Positions 9,468 to 19,927 of a stretch of DNA of 64,000 bases are shown one piece after another (the stretch's first letter is position 1; every line of letters begins with the position of its first letter). The position numbers and the translations under genes are program-made. The notes beneath the pieces were generated by a model. That model was not told where the DNA came from. It saw only the letters and a list, made by a program, of their open reading frames with translations, and made no database searches. Where the stretch lies: NCBI GenBank assembly GCA_965240325.2, contig OZ251225.1, forward strand, positions 2,790,001-2,854,000, given 5' to 3'. The DNA is from Rebecca billardiae RCC1528. Its lineage: Eukaryota; Haptophyta.

Positions 9468-10146
9468 TAATGGCGGATAATGCCGCGCTTCGGAAGCCTC
9501 CAGTCCAGACTCCGTGACTGACTCTGTCGCGACACTATCAGCGCGCTCGTCACTCGTTTCCGTCTCACGAGCGTCTGATGACTCTGCTCCGTCTCAGTCT
9601 CATTCGAAGGCAAAGCACAGGCACTCTCCGGAATCTCCGAGTGTCCCGATCTACCATCAGGCTCTATCTACTCCGGACTCGCTGCGTAGCGTGACGCGTC
9701 GTTACCAGCAGTACGGCCGCGTCCGATCACGTCGCCGATCACCGATGGCGATGTGCCGACGATGTCCGATGTCGTCGTCTCTCAGTCTCTGACTCAAGCT
9801 CAGCAGCTCAGCTGCCCTCTCAGACTGCTGCTCAAAGAGACAGCTGAGACTGCGGCTGAGTTCGAGTGAGACTGCGAGTAGCTGATAATAATTTAAGAAT
9901 AAGATGACGAACAGCGAAGAACGTATCATACATTTTTCTAATATAGCAGTATAAACGGGCCCGGGAACGCCGCAATTCTGCGCGCGTTGGACTCAGTGTC
10001 AGAGGTCGCATTGGCATCGTCGCGTCATCGACTGACCCGGTGCAGAGAGGTGCCCAAAGGCCAAGCTTCTCATCCGCTTGCCGTCGTAATGATTCTGATG
10101 CCAGCTTGATGCTGTGAAGAGCACCGGCATCAGCGCGCCTTGGGCG
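9468..10146. other. Intergenic region, no gene recognised
   Basis: Rich in short CTCAG/CTGAC-type words and lower in GC than the flanking genes. No open frame shows domain-like sequence. Confidence 0.5.
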
Positions 10147-12307
10147 CTACCTCTTCTGCTCCTTGCGCTGCTGCTGCAACGACTGCTCCTCCTTCTCTTT
10201 GAACGCGAGGAGGTCGTCGCGGATCGACGTGAGCGCCGCCGAGAACATGCTCAGCTGCTGTGTCGAGTTGTCGTTGTGCGCGTACAGCGCGTAGAAGAGG
10301 TCGAACGAGTCGGCCGCGGTCGAGTCGATCAGGGCGAGCAGGCTCTCGAAGCCCTTCGTGTTGATCGGGGTGCTCTTCAGGTTGAGCTTGCCGAGCACGC
10401 GGCCAGTGAGGTGGGTGACAAACTGCGACCCTGCGGCCAGGCGGTCGTGCTCCTCGCACGTCAGGTTGGTCATCTTGCAGCCCTGTCGTCCGCGCGCGCG
10501 GCGAGTGAGGTGTGCGGCGCGCGCGTCAGAGGCCGCGCAGCGGGTCGGCGGCGCGCCCGCGGGCGTGGCGCGCACCTGCTCTTCCCAGAGGGAGAGGAAG
10601 CGGCAGAAGCGGTGGCGATCTGCCACGCGCACGGCGTCGTACACGAACGGGAGGTCACGCCAGCCCTCCTTGCCCGACTCGGGCCCGAACATCGGGTGCG
10701 TGCACACGATGTCGCACGACGCCGGCAGCACGCGCAGCATCGACTGCTTGGGCAGGATCTTGACCGAAAGGACGTCCACGACGAGCAGGCCCTCGAGCAG
10801 CTCGGGCGGGAGCGCACCCAGCACCTTCTCGAAGGAGATGATGGACGGCGCGAGGATGAGCACGTCCAGCTTCGCTTCGCCTGCACGCGCGCGCCGCCGT
10901 GCGGGCGCCGCCGCCGCCGATCGCACGGCCAGGTCGGGCGCGCGAGGCGGCGCGCGGCTCGCTACGGCCGCGCGGCCGCACGCGCTCGCGCGGCGCGCGG
11001 CGGCGACGGCCGCGTGCGCGCGCACGGAGCATCTGGGCCGTGTCTCGGAAGAAGGTGACGCCGATCTTGCTCGCAACCTCGGCGTAGTCGGAGCGCGACG
11101 CGGCGAAGAGCGAATGCCCCGCCGCGACAAACCACTCGGCGAGGAACTGCCCGAAATTGCCGAAGCCGAGGATGCCGACACGCAGCGGCATCGTGTGGCG
11201 CACGGCGGACTTGCGCATCGCGGCGAGCGCGGTGTCGTCCTCCTTGGGCCCGATGCTCGCGGGGTCGCCAGGCAGCATGATGCCTTCGAACGGGAAGCAG
11301 CCCAGCGTGAAGACGAACGGCGCGATCTCGCCCAGGTGGCGCAGGGCGTTTGCCACCTTCTCCTCGTGTGCATGCGCGGTCAGGTCGAGCCAGAACGTGT
11401 ACTCGAACTGCGCGGCGCCGGGCGCGGCGCTGCCGCCGCCGTCGGCGGGCGTGGGCGGCGCGTCCGCGTCCGACCTGGCGCGCTTGGCCGCGGGTGACGC
11501 GACCGCGCCCGCGCGCGCCGCCGCGGTGCTGTCGGCCGGGCGCGCGGTGACGGTGCGCCGGCCCGGGCGCGACTCAATCTTGCACAGGTCGAGCCCGCGC
11601 AGCGCAAAGACGGACAGCGCCTTGAAGAGGATGCCCGCCTCGTTGGTCGAGGGCTGGAAGACGATGGTCGTCTTGCACGGCGTCGAGAGCGGCGGCGCGA
11701 CCGGCTGCGTGTGCAGCAGCAGGAAGCGCGTGAAGTTGTTCGCGTCGTCCTCGATGCCGTGGTCAATAACCTCGAGCCCGAACAGCTCGGCCGCGGTCAC
11801 GGAGCAGATGGCGGCGGTGTCGCGCAGCCCCTGCTCGGCGATCATCTTGGCCGATCCGGCCGTGTCGTACGCCGGCATCCGCTCCCAGCTGTGCCGCCGG
11901 ATGAACCCGTCGCACTGTGCGAGCGCCTGCGGGTGGCTCATCACCTTCTTGATCGAGTCGCGCGTGCAGCCCTTCGGCGCGAGCAGCGCGTGGCGCACGC
12001 GGAAGCTGTGCTCGCCGATGATGTGGATCGCGCCGTGATGCCGCAGCAGGAGGTCATAGTTCCCGTGGATGCTGCCACCCAGCGTGTTCTCGATCGGCAC
12101 GACCGCGTACGTCACCGCGGACGAGAGGAGGGCGTTGAAGCAATCCTCAAACGAGTTGCACGGGATCGCCTCGATGGCGAGCCGGGCGCGGCCGCGCTCG
12201 GCGGCGACGGCGAACATCTCGGTCGCAGCGGCCTCGCTGTACGCCCCGCGCTCGCCTTGGAAGGCCACCTTCACGCGCGCGGCCGGGGTGGAGCTCGAGC
12301 TCGCCAT
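10147..12307 (-). CDS. Bifunctional prephenate/arogenate dehydratase - arogenate/prephenate dehydrogenase (PheA-TyrA fusion)
   Basis: Three exons (12307-11026, 10880-10576, 10482-10147) encode 640 residues; both introns are GTGCGC...CAG (145 nt phase 1, 93 nt phase 0). Residues ~10-190 form the dehydratase: FQGERGAYSEAA, VPIENTLGGSIHGNYDLLL, MSHPQALAQC, and the catalytic NNFTRFLLL. An ACT regulatory domain follows with the KIESRP motif, interrupted by an Ala/Pro-rich insert of about 50 residues. The C-terminal half is a plant-type TyrA: nucleotide-binding GILGFGNFGQFLAEWF, SRSDYAE, DVLSVKILP, CTHPMFGPESGK, and EHDRLAAGSQFVTHLTGR. It would convert prephenate or arogenate to precursors of both Phe and Tyr in one polypeptide. 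The ATG chosen has no transit peptide ahead of the catalytic domain, so the product looks cytosolic unless an upstream exon is missed. Prephenate versus arogenate preference is not decided. Confidence 0.92.
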
Positions 12308-12522
12308 CGTCGGCAATAATGACGATGGTGGATCTCACGCCCGAGCCCTCACGCGTGACGGTGCCGAAGTGATTTCGCGATGAGAGCTCCAGAGCTCCGG
12401 ACGCACGTGCGCACGGGTCCGGCGCTTTGAGCTTCTCTTGAGACCGGCCTGTACTAGTGTACTCGCCGGTTGACCGCGCCGAGCTGGGCGAGAGCGCGAC
12501 GGGTGCCGACAGCTCGTGGGTC
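12308..12522. promoter_or_regulatory. Shared divergent promoter region (PheA-TyrA / basic protein)
   Basis: 215 bp between opposed ATGs. No recognisable core element was found. An alternative 5' exon for the dehydratase gene, if one exists, would have to cross or lie beyond this region. Confidence 0.4.
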
Positions 12523-12945
12523 ATGGCGGCGGCAATCCACGCGTCACGAGACGCGGCAGTGCAGGAGGCTCACGCCAAGCTCCTCGCACTTCTCGCATCG
12601 CCAACACGTGAAGGCGCTGTCGAGGCCATCGCCGCGTCCAAGCGCGCGACGGCGACCATGGAGCGCTCGCGCGCCGCAGCTGTCAAGCAGGCGGAGAAGG
12701 ACAAGGCCAAGGCCGCGAAAGAGAAGGAGGCCATTTTGAAAGCCAAGCTCAAGGCGAAGCTCAAGGCCCAGGCTAAGCGAAGCAAGGCGGCCGCTAAAAA
12801 GCAGAAGCTGGCGCGGAAGCGCTCGGCAAAGCGACCCTCGCGGACCGGGCAGAAGCAAGTGGGAGCCGGCGACACTTGCCGCTCTCCGCCGGCATGCGAG
12901 GCGCCGGCAGCAGCAGGTGAGGATCCCGAGGAGCGGGAGGACTGA
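12523..12945 (+). CDS. Small basic Lys/Ala-rich helical protein, function unknown
   Basis: 140 residues from the ATG at 12523 (MAAAIHASRDAAVQEA). The middle is a charged helix that is almost only Lys, Ala, Glu, Leu and Arg (e.g. KAKLKAKLKAQAKRSKAAAK), likely a coiled coil or a nucleic-acid/nucleolar-type basic helix. The C-terminus is Pro/Glu-rich with a few Cys. Codon composition matches the neighbouring genes and the frame is divergent from the PheA-TyrA gene. No family was recognised; nuclear or nucleolar location is a guess from the Lys-rich blocks. Confidence 0.55.
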   Translation: MAAAIHASRDAAVQEAHAKLLALLASPTREGAVEAIAASKRATATMERSRAAAVKQAEKDKAKAAKEKEAILKAKLKAKLKAQAKRSKAAAKKQKLARKRSAKRPSRTGQKQVGAGDTCRSPPACEAPAAAGEDPEERED

Positions 12946-13223
12946 CGTTCGCTCTGTCAGGTGCTCTCCAGTCGTCCGTCTGTCGGGTTCATGGTCGACA
13001 TCCCCTGCAGCCCTGTCTCCATCGACCCGCCTGCTGCCGTCTGTGACATGATGCACACCGGTCGCGCTCGCCAGTGCTCCGCACCATCGTGATTTGTAGA
13101 CGCGCGATAGATTGTCGCCTGTTGATCCCGACTGGAGCCAACCGCTGCGGCACGCGCCCGCGCTCGACTGCGGAGCGCTCGACGCCTCGGGCGGCGATCT
13201 GCAGGCGCGCCTGCGAGTCGCAG

Positions 13224-16200
13224 ATGCTGCTGGCCGCCGCAGGCGCCGCGGCCGCGGGCTGGCTGATCTCGACCACGGCGCGAAAGCGCGGCCGTCCCTC
13301 AGACGCGGCCGATGGTGGCTCTGCGGCCCTGCCGACGCCGGAGCCGATGAGCGTGGACTCGTCGGTCGGCACGAACGGGCTCGGCGGCCTGGGGCGCACG
13401 CCTGCGCAGGCGGGCGCGAGCGACGACACGTGCGTGCGCGTACTCAACTTCCCGAGCCCGTCGCCTGCTCGCAACGTCCGCTGGTGGGATCAGCAGCCGG
13501 AGCTGTCTGGCGAGCGCGGCTCTGCGCGCACGGACCGCGCGCGCTCGCGCACAGGCGGCCAGCAGCAGGATCCACCCTCGCGCCCCGACGAGGAGAATGA
13601 TCCGGCCCGTGCTGAGCGGAAGAAGCGACGGCTCAGCGAGCCGCGTGGCGGCGCCGTGGACCCTCCGGACGCCGTCCAGGATGCAGCGTCGCAGCCGCGG
13701 TGAGGCTCTGCGCGCCGCCCATGCCATGCGCCCGCGCGCCCGCGCGCCGCCTGCGGCGGCCTGCCCGCGTGACTTGAGCCAGCCTGCCCCCTTCGCGCCG
13801 TGCCGCACCGCGCCGCGCCGCCGCGCGCGCAGCCTCTTCAAGCGTGCCGTCGGCTTCCGGCACCACGACGGCTCTCAGTTCAGCGCGTTGGCACACGAGC
13901 GCAGCGCCGGGCGCGCAGCCATGGGGGCTGAGCAGCAGCCGCGCTCGGCGCATGCGGCCGGGCCGCGCGCCCGCGGGCTCATCATCGGGCCGCCCGCACG
14001 CGAGGCGGGAGCCTCGGCCGCCGCTGGCAGCAGGACCACCTCCGCCTTCCTGCCGTTTGTGGACGTGGAGCGCCCCTCGGCACCTCGTGGCTCTCAGGGT
14101 TCGCCCTCGGCCGACGCGGCGCCGAGCGGGGCGGCGGGCGGACGCCGCCAGGCCGCGCAGGGCTCGATGCAGGGGCGCGTGCATGCCGACGTGTGCATGC
14201 GCGCCGCGCGCGAGCGAGCCGCCGCCGCGCGCGGCCGGCCGTCGGGCGGCGCGCGCGCGCTCCAGCCCGCGCCCGGCACTGCAGCGGACACGAACACGCT
14301 GCTGCTCGATTATGACGTGCCCGGACTCGCGAGCACCGCGCCGACGCTGGGCGGCGCGGAGGGCAGGGTGGGCGTGTCCATGGGCGCGGCGCCCGCTGCC
14401 CACGCTCGCGCCCTCGCGAGTGCGTGCGCGCCCGTGCTCCTGCACCGCGCCGGCAACGGCCTGCCTGCCGCGAGCCGCGCTCTGCTCGAGAAGCAGGCTG
14501 CCGCGGCCAAGGAGATACTCCGCACGCGCGAGGCGAAGCTCGCCGCGGCCGCGGCGGCGCGGCAGGCGGGTGGCGGCGCGGCGAGCGCCGTCGGCGACGC
14601 GCGCTCCGGCGCCGCGGCCGCGCGCGCCGCCGGCGGCGCGAGCAGCCTGCCCCCTGTTCCACTCTTCAACGCGCCACCGCGCTCCGAGTCGGCCGCCGGT
14701 GGCTCCGCCGACAGGGCGGCCGCCGCCGCCGCGGCAGCAGGCGCCCTCTCGGCTGCCGCCGCGGCCGCGTGCGCGGGCCCGCCCACGCTTGCGCCGCGCG
14801 GCGGTGCGAGCGCCGCGCCGGGCTCGAGCGCAGCCCTCAGCTTGGTCCCCGCCTCCACCGCAGGCGAACCAGCTCCCTTGCCCGGCAGCATGGCACCACA
14901 AGCCACTAGCGTAGCGGGCGGCGCGCCGTCCGCGCCGGGGGTGGCGACGAGCGGCGCGGCTCCACCAGCCCTCTTCGGCGGCGGAGCGGGCGGCGCGCCG
15001 GCAGCGCCGGGGGCGGGGAGCGCGCCGAGCGGCGCGGCCTTCTCCTTCGGAGCCGGAGCGGGCGGCGCGCCGGCCGCAACGGGCGCGGCGGCGAGCAAGC
15101 CAAGCGGCGCGGGGCCGAGCTTCACGTTTGGGGCCGCGCCTCCTGCAGCGGCGGGCGCGGCCGCCGCTGCGTGTGGGGCTGCGGCCGCCCCTCCGCAGCC
15201 AGCCGGCGGCGGGGCGGCGCCATCGCAGTTTCAGTTCGGCGCACCGAAGGCCGCGCCCGCACCAGCTGCGACGCCCGCGCCCGCGCCAGGCAGTGCGCCC
15301 GCCGCCGGTGCCGGCGGCGCGTCGGCTGCGCCAAGCTTCTCATTCGATGCTCTGCCGCCCGCCTCGGTCGCTGCCGCCGCCGGCGGAGCGGCGCCCACGC
15401 CCGCCTCGGCGGCGCCCCCTTCGCTCTTCGGCGCGGGGGCCACGCCTGCGCCCACGGCCGCAGCGCCCGCCCTCACCTTCAGAGCGGCACCGAGCAGCAG
15501 CGCACCACCGCCCGGTGCCCCGAGCTTCGGCGCCCTCGCTGCCGGCAGCATCCCCGCGAGCGCGCCGCCGCAGAGCGCGGCGGCGCCCACCTTCACATTC
15601 GGCGGCGGTGGCGGTGCCGCCACGCCCGGCGCTGCGGCGGGCACGAGCGCCGGCGGCGGTGTGCCGGCTGCCACGACGACAGGCAACCTGTTCGCGCTGG
15701 GCGGCGGCGCGCCCGCGCCGACGGCCGGCCAGCCGCCGTCGTGCGCAGCGCAGCAGCCGGCGTTCGGAGGGTTCGGCGCGGCTGCGGGCGCGAGCCTCGG
15801 CGGCGCGAGCGTTGCGCCTTCGTCCGCGCCGCTCGCCACGTCGCAGGCGCCAGCGCTCTTCTCGTTCGGCGGCGGTGCCGCGGCGGCTGGCGCGGCGCAG
15901 CCAACTGTGCCATCTCTCATGCCGCCGCCCGCGGCGAGCGCGCCGCCGCCAAGCCTCACGTTTGGGGCGAGCGCCGCGCCCACGGCGACGGCGCAGGCGG
16001 GGGGCGCTCTCGTGCCCGCCGCGTCCTCCGCGCTGCCGCCGGCCGGCGGGCTGTTCGGCGCCGCCGCGCCCAGCAGCACGGCGCCCGGCGGGCCGGGGGC
16101 CGCACCCATGAACCCGTTTGCGCCAACTGCCGGCGCGCAGGCGGCACAGGCGCAGCCCTCGCCCTTCGGCTTGGGCGCAACGCCGGCCGCGAGCACTGCG

Positions 16201-17664
16201 GCGCCGGGCGGGCTGTTCGGTGGCGGCGGCGCTGCCGTGCCCACCTTGCCCAGCACCTCCGTCGCCGCCGCGCCGATCTTCGGCGCCGCCGCCAGCGCCG
16301 GCGGCGGTGGCGCTGGCGTGTTCGGCTCGCTCGGCGGCGGCGGTATCGGCGGTGCGCCGGGCAGCGGCGCGACCGGCGCCATGCAGCCCCCCCCGGCGTT
16401 CGGGGCCACGGCCGCGCCGGGCGGGCAGCCCAGCGCGCCGCCCGCGTTCGGTGTCGCCGCGACCGCGCCGCCGGCGTTTGGCGCCGCGCCGCCGACTGCG
16501 GGTGGCGGTATCTTCGGCGCAGCGCCCAGCGCCACGCCGTCGCCTTTTGGCCAGCCTGCGGCGAGCGCCGCCGGCAGCGGCGCCGCGCCGCCCATGCAGT
16601 TTGGCGCCGCTCCGACCGCTGCCGGCGCTGCGCCTGCGTTCGGCGGCTTTGGCGCGGCGGCGACGTCGGCGGCTCCGACGGCGTTCGGCGCGGCGGGCGC
16701 CGCGGCGCCGAGCCCCTTCGGCGCGGCGCCTACATCTACGCCGTCCCCTTTCGGCGCGGCGCAGCCCGGCGCGGCGGGCGGGAGTATCTTTGGTGGCGGC
16801 GGCGCCGCGCCGACCGGACAGCCAGCTGCAGCCGGCGGCGGCGTGTTTGGTGGCGGGGCGGCTGGCGCGGGCGCAGGTGGCGTCAACCCGAGCCCGTTCG
16901 GCCAGCCCGCGCCAGCCGCGGGGGCTGGCCCCGGCGCCAACCCCTCGCCCTTCGGCGCCCCGGCCGGAGGCGTGCCGGCGCCTGTCTTTGGCGCGGCCGC
17001 TGGGGCGGCCGCGCAGCCGGCACCGTCGCCGTTCGGGGCGGGCGGCGGCGCGGCGGCGGCGCCAACTCCGTTTGGGTCTGTGGGCGGCATGGGCGCGGGC
17101 GCCTCGCCTTTCGGCGGCGGCGCGGCCGCGCCGACGCCGTTCGGAGCGCAGCCCGCGGCGCAGCAGCCGCCAGCCTTTGGGCAGCCCGCGGGCGCTGCGG
17201 GGGGCGCGCCCTCGCCGTTCGGAGCGGCGGCTGCCGCCGCGCCCGCTTTCGGTGCCGGGGGAATGGGCGCGGCCGGCGGTGCCGCGGCGCCGACGTTTGC
17301 CTTTGGCGGTGGCGCCCCTCAGGGCCAGCAGGTGCGCGCGCGCGCGCCGGCGGCTCGCGCGCACCCACGCGCGGGCGCGGGCTGTGCGCGCGTGTGCTCG
17401 GCCGTCCCCGCGCAAAGGTTCGCACCTGCACAACCTTACTCGCAGCTCACCGACACTCCCTGCGCCACCGCTGTGCGCCACCGCCCCGGCCCATCTGTCT
17501 GTGCGCGCGCCGCTCCACAGCCGGGCATGATGCCGACCTTTGGCGCCACGCCGCAGCCTGCAGGCGGTGGCTTTGCTGTTGGCGCGGCCACGACCACCAA
17601 GACGACCAAGACAGGTCGTCGGGACCGCTCCGCTGGAAGCCGCCGGCCTGGTACTCGCCGATGA
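13224..17664 (+). CDS. FG-repeat nucleoporin with N-terminal membrane anchor and basic C-terminus
   Basis: Three exons (13224-13699, 13833-17331, 17521-17664; introns 133 nt GTGAGG...CAG phase 2 and 189 nt GTGCGC...CAG phase 0) give 1372 residues. The ATG at 13224 starts a short Ala/Leu helix (LLAAAGAAAAGWLIST) followed at once by TARKRGRP, a possible membrane anchor plus nuclear-localisation-type basic patch. Residues ~150-400 are charged and Ala-rich with a helix around ALLEKQAAAAKEILRTREAK. From ~residue 440 on the chain is a sea of Ala/Gly/Pro/Ser with dozens of FG dipeptides in PSPFG, PAFG, FSFG, LFGG and FTFG contexts. The last exon ends in a basic KTTKTGRRDRSAGSRR tail. FG repeats bind transport receptors in the pore. 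Anchor plus FG plus basic tail recalls metazoan POM121 or basket Nups such as Nup153 / plant Nup136, but by architecture only. Confidence 0.85.
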
Positions 17665-18005
17665 TCCCGCTCGTCGTCGGCGGCTCGGGCTCGGATGAGA
17701 TCATCGACGAATCACGTGTGTCTCGTCTCCACTCACGACTGCCAACATTCATTCGGTCCGGATGGTCTGCATCTCTGGAGACTCGACTCTCCCAGGGGCT
17801 GCGTCGGCCGTCTGTCTCAGTGTGACCGCTCGGCCGCGCGGACTCTAGCCTGCGCAGCGTCGGTGCATGCGCATGACGATCACGGTCCGCACGAGTCGAC
17901 CACGAGCCCGAGCCCGAGGCGCGTGCTTCTGCTGCGCGCAGAAAAAGAAATATCATCGTCGCGCGTCAGAAAATCGCAGAAATCACAAATGCCGCCCCTT
18001 TCCCG

Positions 18006-19556
18006 ATGGAGCCCGTCCGCATGGCTGCCCGCCTTCGCGGCGCGCGACGGACGTTGGCGGCGCCCTGGCGGCGTTCGTTTGGGACGACGGGTGCTGAGCG
18101 CTCGAGCGTCGACATCCCCGTCTACTCGCCGCGTGATGGGGTGCGCCTCTCCACGGTGCGCGACATGAGCGCAGTGGAGGTCGACGAGCTGGTGACGGCG
18201 GCGCGAGGCTGCCATTCGAGCTCGTGGTCGTCGCGAGGAAACGTCCGGGAGCGCGCACGCGTGCTGCGCGGGCTGGGCGCAGCGATTCGCGCGCAGTCGG
18301 ATGAGCTCGCTCGGATGGAGACGTTGAATTGCGGCAAGCCCATCCGCGACAGCCGTGCGGACATGGCCTTCTGCGCGGACGCATTCGAGTTCTATGCAGA
18401 GGCGGCGCCACGTGCGCTCGCCGAGCAGCCGATTGAGAGCCTGAGCGAGCCGCCCTTCTCGTCCCGCGTGGTGCCCAGCGCGGCGGGCGTCGTCGTGTGC
18501 GTGACGCCATGGAACTACCCGCTGATGCAGGCCGTCGCCAAGGTCGCTCCCGCGCTCGCCGCCGGCTGCTCGGTGCTCCTCAAGCCGTCGCCACTCGCCT
18601 CGCTCACCTGCCTCAAGCTCGAGCAGCTCGCGCGAGAGGCGGGCGCGCCAGAGGGCGCTCTGCGCGTGGTCACGGGCGGTCCCCCCGCCTCGGCCGGCGG
18701 CGGCGGCGCCGAGCGCCTCGTCTCGCACCCGGCCATCGATCGGCTCTCGTTCACCGGCTCGGTGCGCGGCGGCGTGCAGATGCTGCACGCCAGCGCGGAC
18801 CACGTGCGGCCGACCTCGCTCGAGCTGGGGGGCAAGGGCGCGATGATCGTGTTCGAGGACGCGGACCTGCCGAGCGTGGTGGACTGGGCGATGCTCGGCA
18901 TCTTCGCCAACGCGGGCCAGATCTGCTCGGCGACCAGCCGGCTGCTCGTGCACCGGCCGATCGCAGAGGAGCTGCTGGAGCGGCTCGTGCGCGCGGCCGA
19001 GCGCGTCGTCGTCGCTGACCCTCTCGACGAGGCGACGGAGGTGGGCCCGGTCGTGTCGCACGCGCAGCGCGAGGCGGTGCTCGCCGCGATCGATGGTGCG
19101 CGCTCCGAGGGCGCGCGCGTGCTCTGCGGCGGCGGCCCGGCGCAGGTGCCCGGCCTCGAGGGCGGCTACTACGTGCAGCCGACGGTCCTCGCTGGCCTGC
19201 CGCGCACCGCGCGCGCGTGGCGCGACGAGATCTTTGGTCCGGTGCTCGCGGTGGCGGAGTTCGACACGGAGGACGAGGCTGTCACCCATGCGAACGACTC
19301 GGAGTACGGCCTGGCGCACGCAGTCATGTCCGCAGACTCGCAGCGCTGCGACCGCGTCGGAGCGCGCCTCGATGCTGGGTCGGTGTGGCTGAACTGCTCG
19401 CAGGCCGTCTTCGTGCCCACCCCGTTTGGCGGCTGGAAGCGCAGCGGCTTTGGGCGTGAGTGGGGCGAGGCGGCGATCGATGAGTACGTCCGCTACAAAA
19501 CGGTCACAGCCGGGCAGCACGGGCACTCGTGGGGCTGCTTCAATCAAGGCGGCTAG
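18006..19556 (+). CDS. Aldehyde dehydrogenase, betaine-aldehyde (ALDH10-like) type
   Basis: Intronless, 516 residues, full length for the ALDH superfamily. All landmarks are present: VTPWNYPL, cofactor-site KPSPLASLTCL, FTGSVRGG, the catalytic Glu in LELGGKGAMIVFEDAD, the nucleophilic Cys in NAGQICSATSRLLVH, EIFGPVLAVAEF, and FGGWKRSGFGREWG. The GQICSATSR context and ELGGKGAMIV resemble betaine/aminoaldehyde dehydrogenases, which oxidise betaine aldehyde to the osmolyte glycine betaine using NAD(P)+. That is a sensible role in a marine alga, but related aminoaldehydes are equally possible. The first ~30 residues are Arg/Ala-rich without acids (ARLRGARRTLAAPWRRSF), like a mitochondrial presequence. 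There is no C-terminal peroxisomal SKL. Confidence 0.9.
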   Translation: MEPVRMAARLRGARRTLAAPWRRSFGTTGAERSSVDIPVYSPRDGVRLSTVRDMSAVEVDELVTAARGCHSSSWSSRGNVRERARVLRGLGAAIRAQSDELARMETLNCGKPIRDSRADMAFCADAFEFYAEAAPRALAEQPIESLSEPPFSSRVVPSAAGVVVCVTPWNYPLMQAVAKVAPALAAGCSVLLKPSPLASLTCLKLEQLAREAGAPEGALRVVTGGPPASAGGGGAERLVSHPAIDRLSFTGSVRGGVQMLHASADHVRPTSLELGGKGAMIVFEDADLPSVVDWAMLGIFANAGQICSATSRLLVHRPIAEELLERLVRAAERVVVADPLDEATEVGPVVSHAQREAVLAAIDGARSEGARVLCGGGPAQVPGLEGGYYVQPTVLAGLPRTARAWRDEIFGPVLAVAEFDTEDEAVTHANDSEYGLAHAVMSADSQRCDRVGARLDAGSVWLNCSQAVFVPTPFGGWKRSGFGREWGEAAIDEYVRYKTVTAGQHGHSWGCFNQGG

Positions 19557-19927
19557 CACGGTACAGTACGACGAGGCGTACGATATCCAAGCAGTCTGCT
19601 GACAGACAAGTGCTGAGTATAGTGAGTTACGATACCGACTAGTTACTACGATATGATATCGAGACCGACTTAATTATTGCCGCTGCTGCTGATGACGATA
19701 TGCTGCATGCCGCCGACGATATGCATATAGCTACAGCTAGTTTATTTGTTTTAACGTGCGTATAATAATAACCTTATTCATGAATCATACGGCGGTAGTC
19801 ACAGTCGTCGGAATTATATAACTATATATATATATATTATATAACTATATATATATATATATTTATTCGCGTAGTCGTGGATCTGCTGAGATTAGGGCGC
19901 GTTACCGCGTAGATCGTCTCACGTCTC
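19557..19927. other. AT-rich intergenic region with TA-rich inverted repeats
   Basis: Contains two copies of a TTATATAACTATATATATA-type unit (about 19815-19863) that can form AT hairpins. No gene is seen. Confidence 0.6.

Noticed and set aside
15231-17481. Minus-strand open frames of 619 and 713 codons rich in Ala/Pro/Gly or Arg
   Set aside because: They mirror the FG-nucleoporin coding strand; GC-rich sequence has few stops in any frame. No start or domain evidence.
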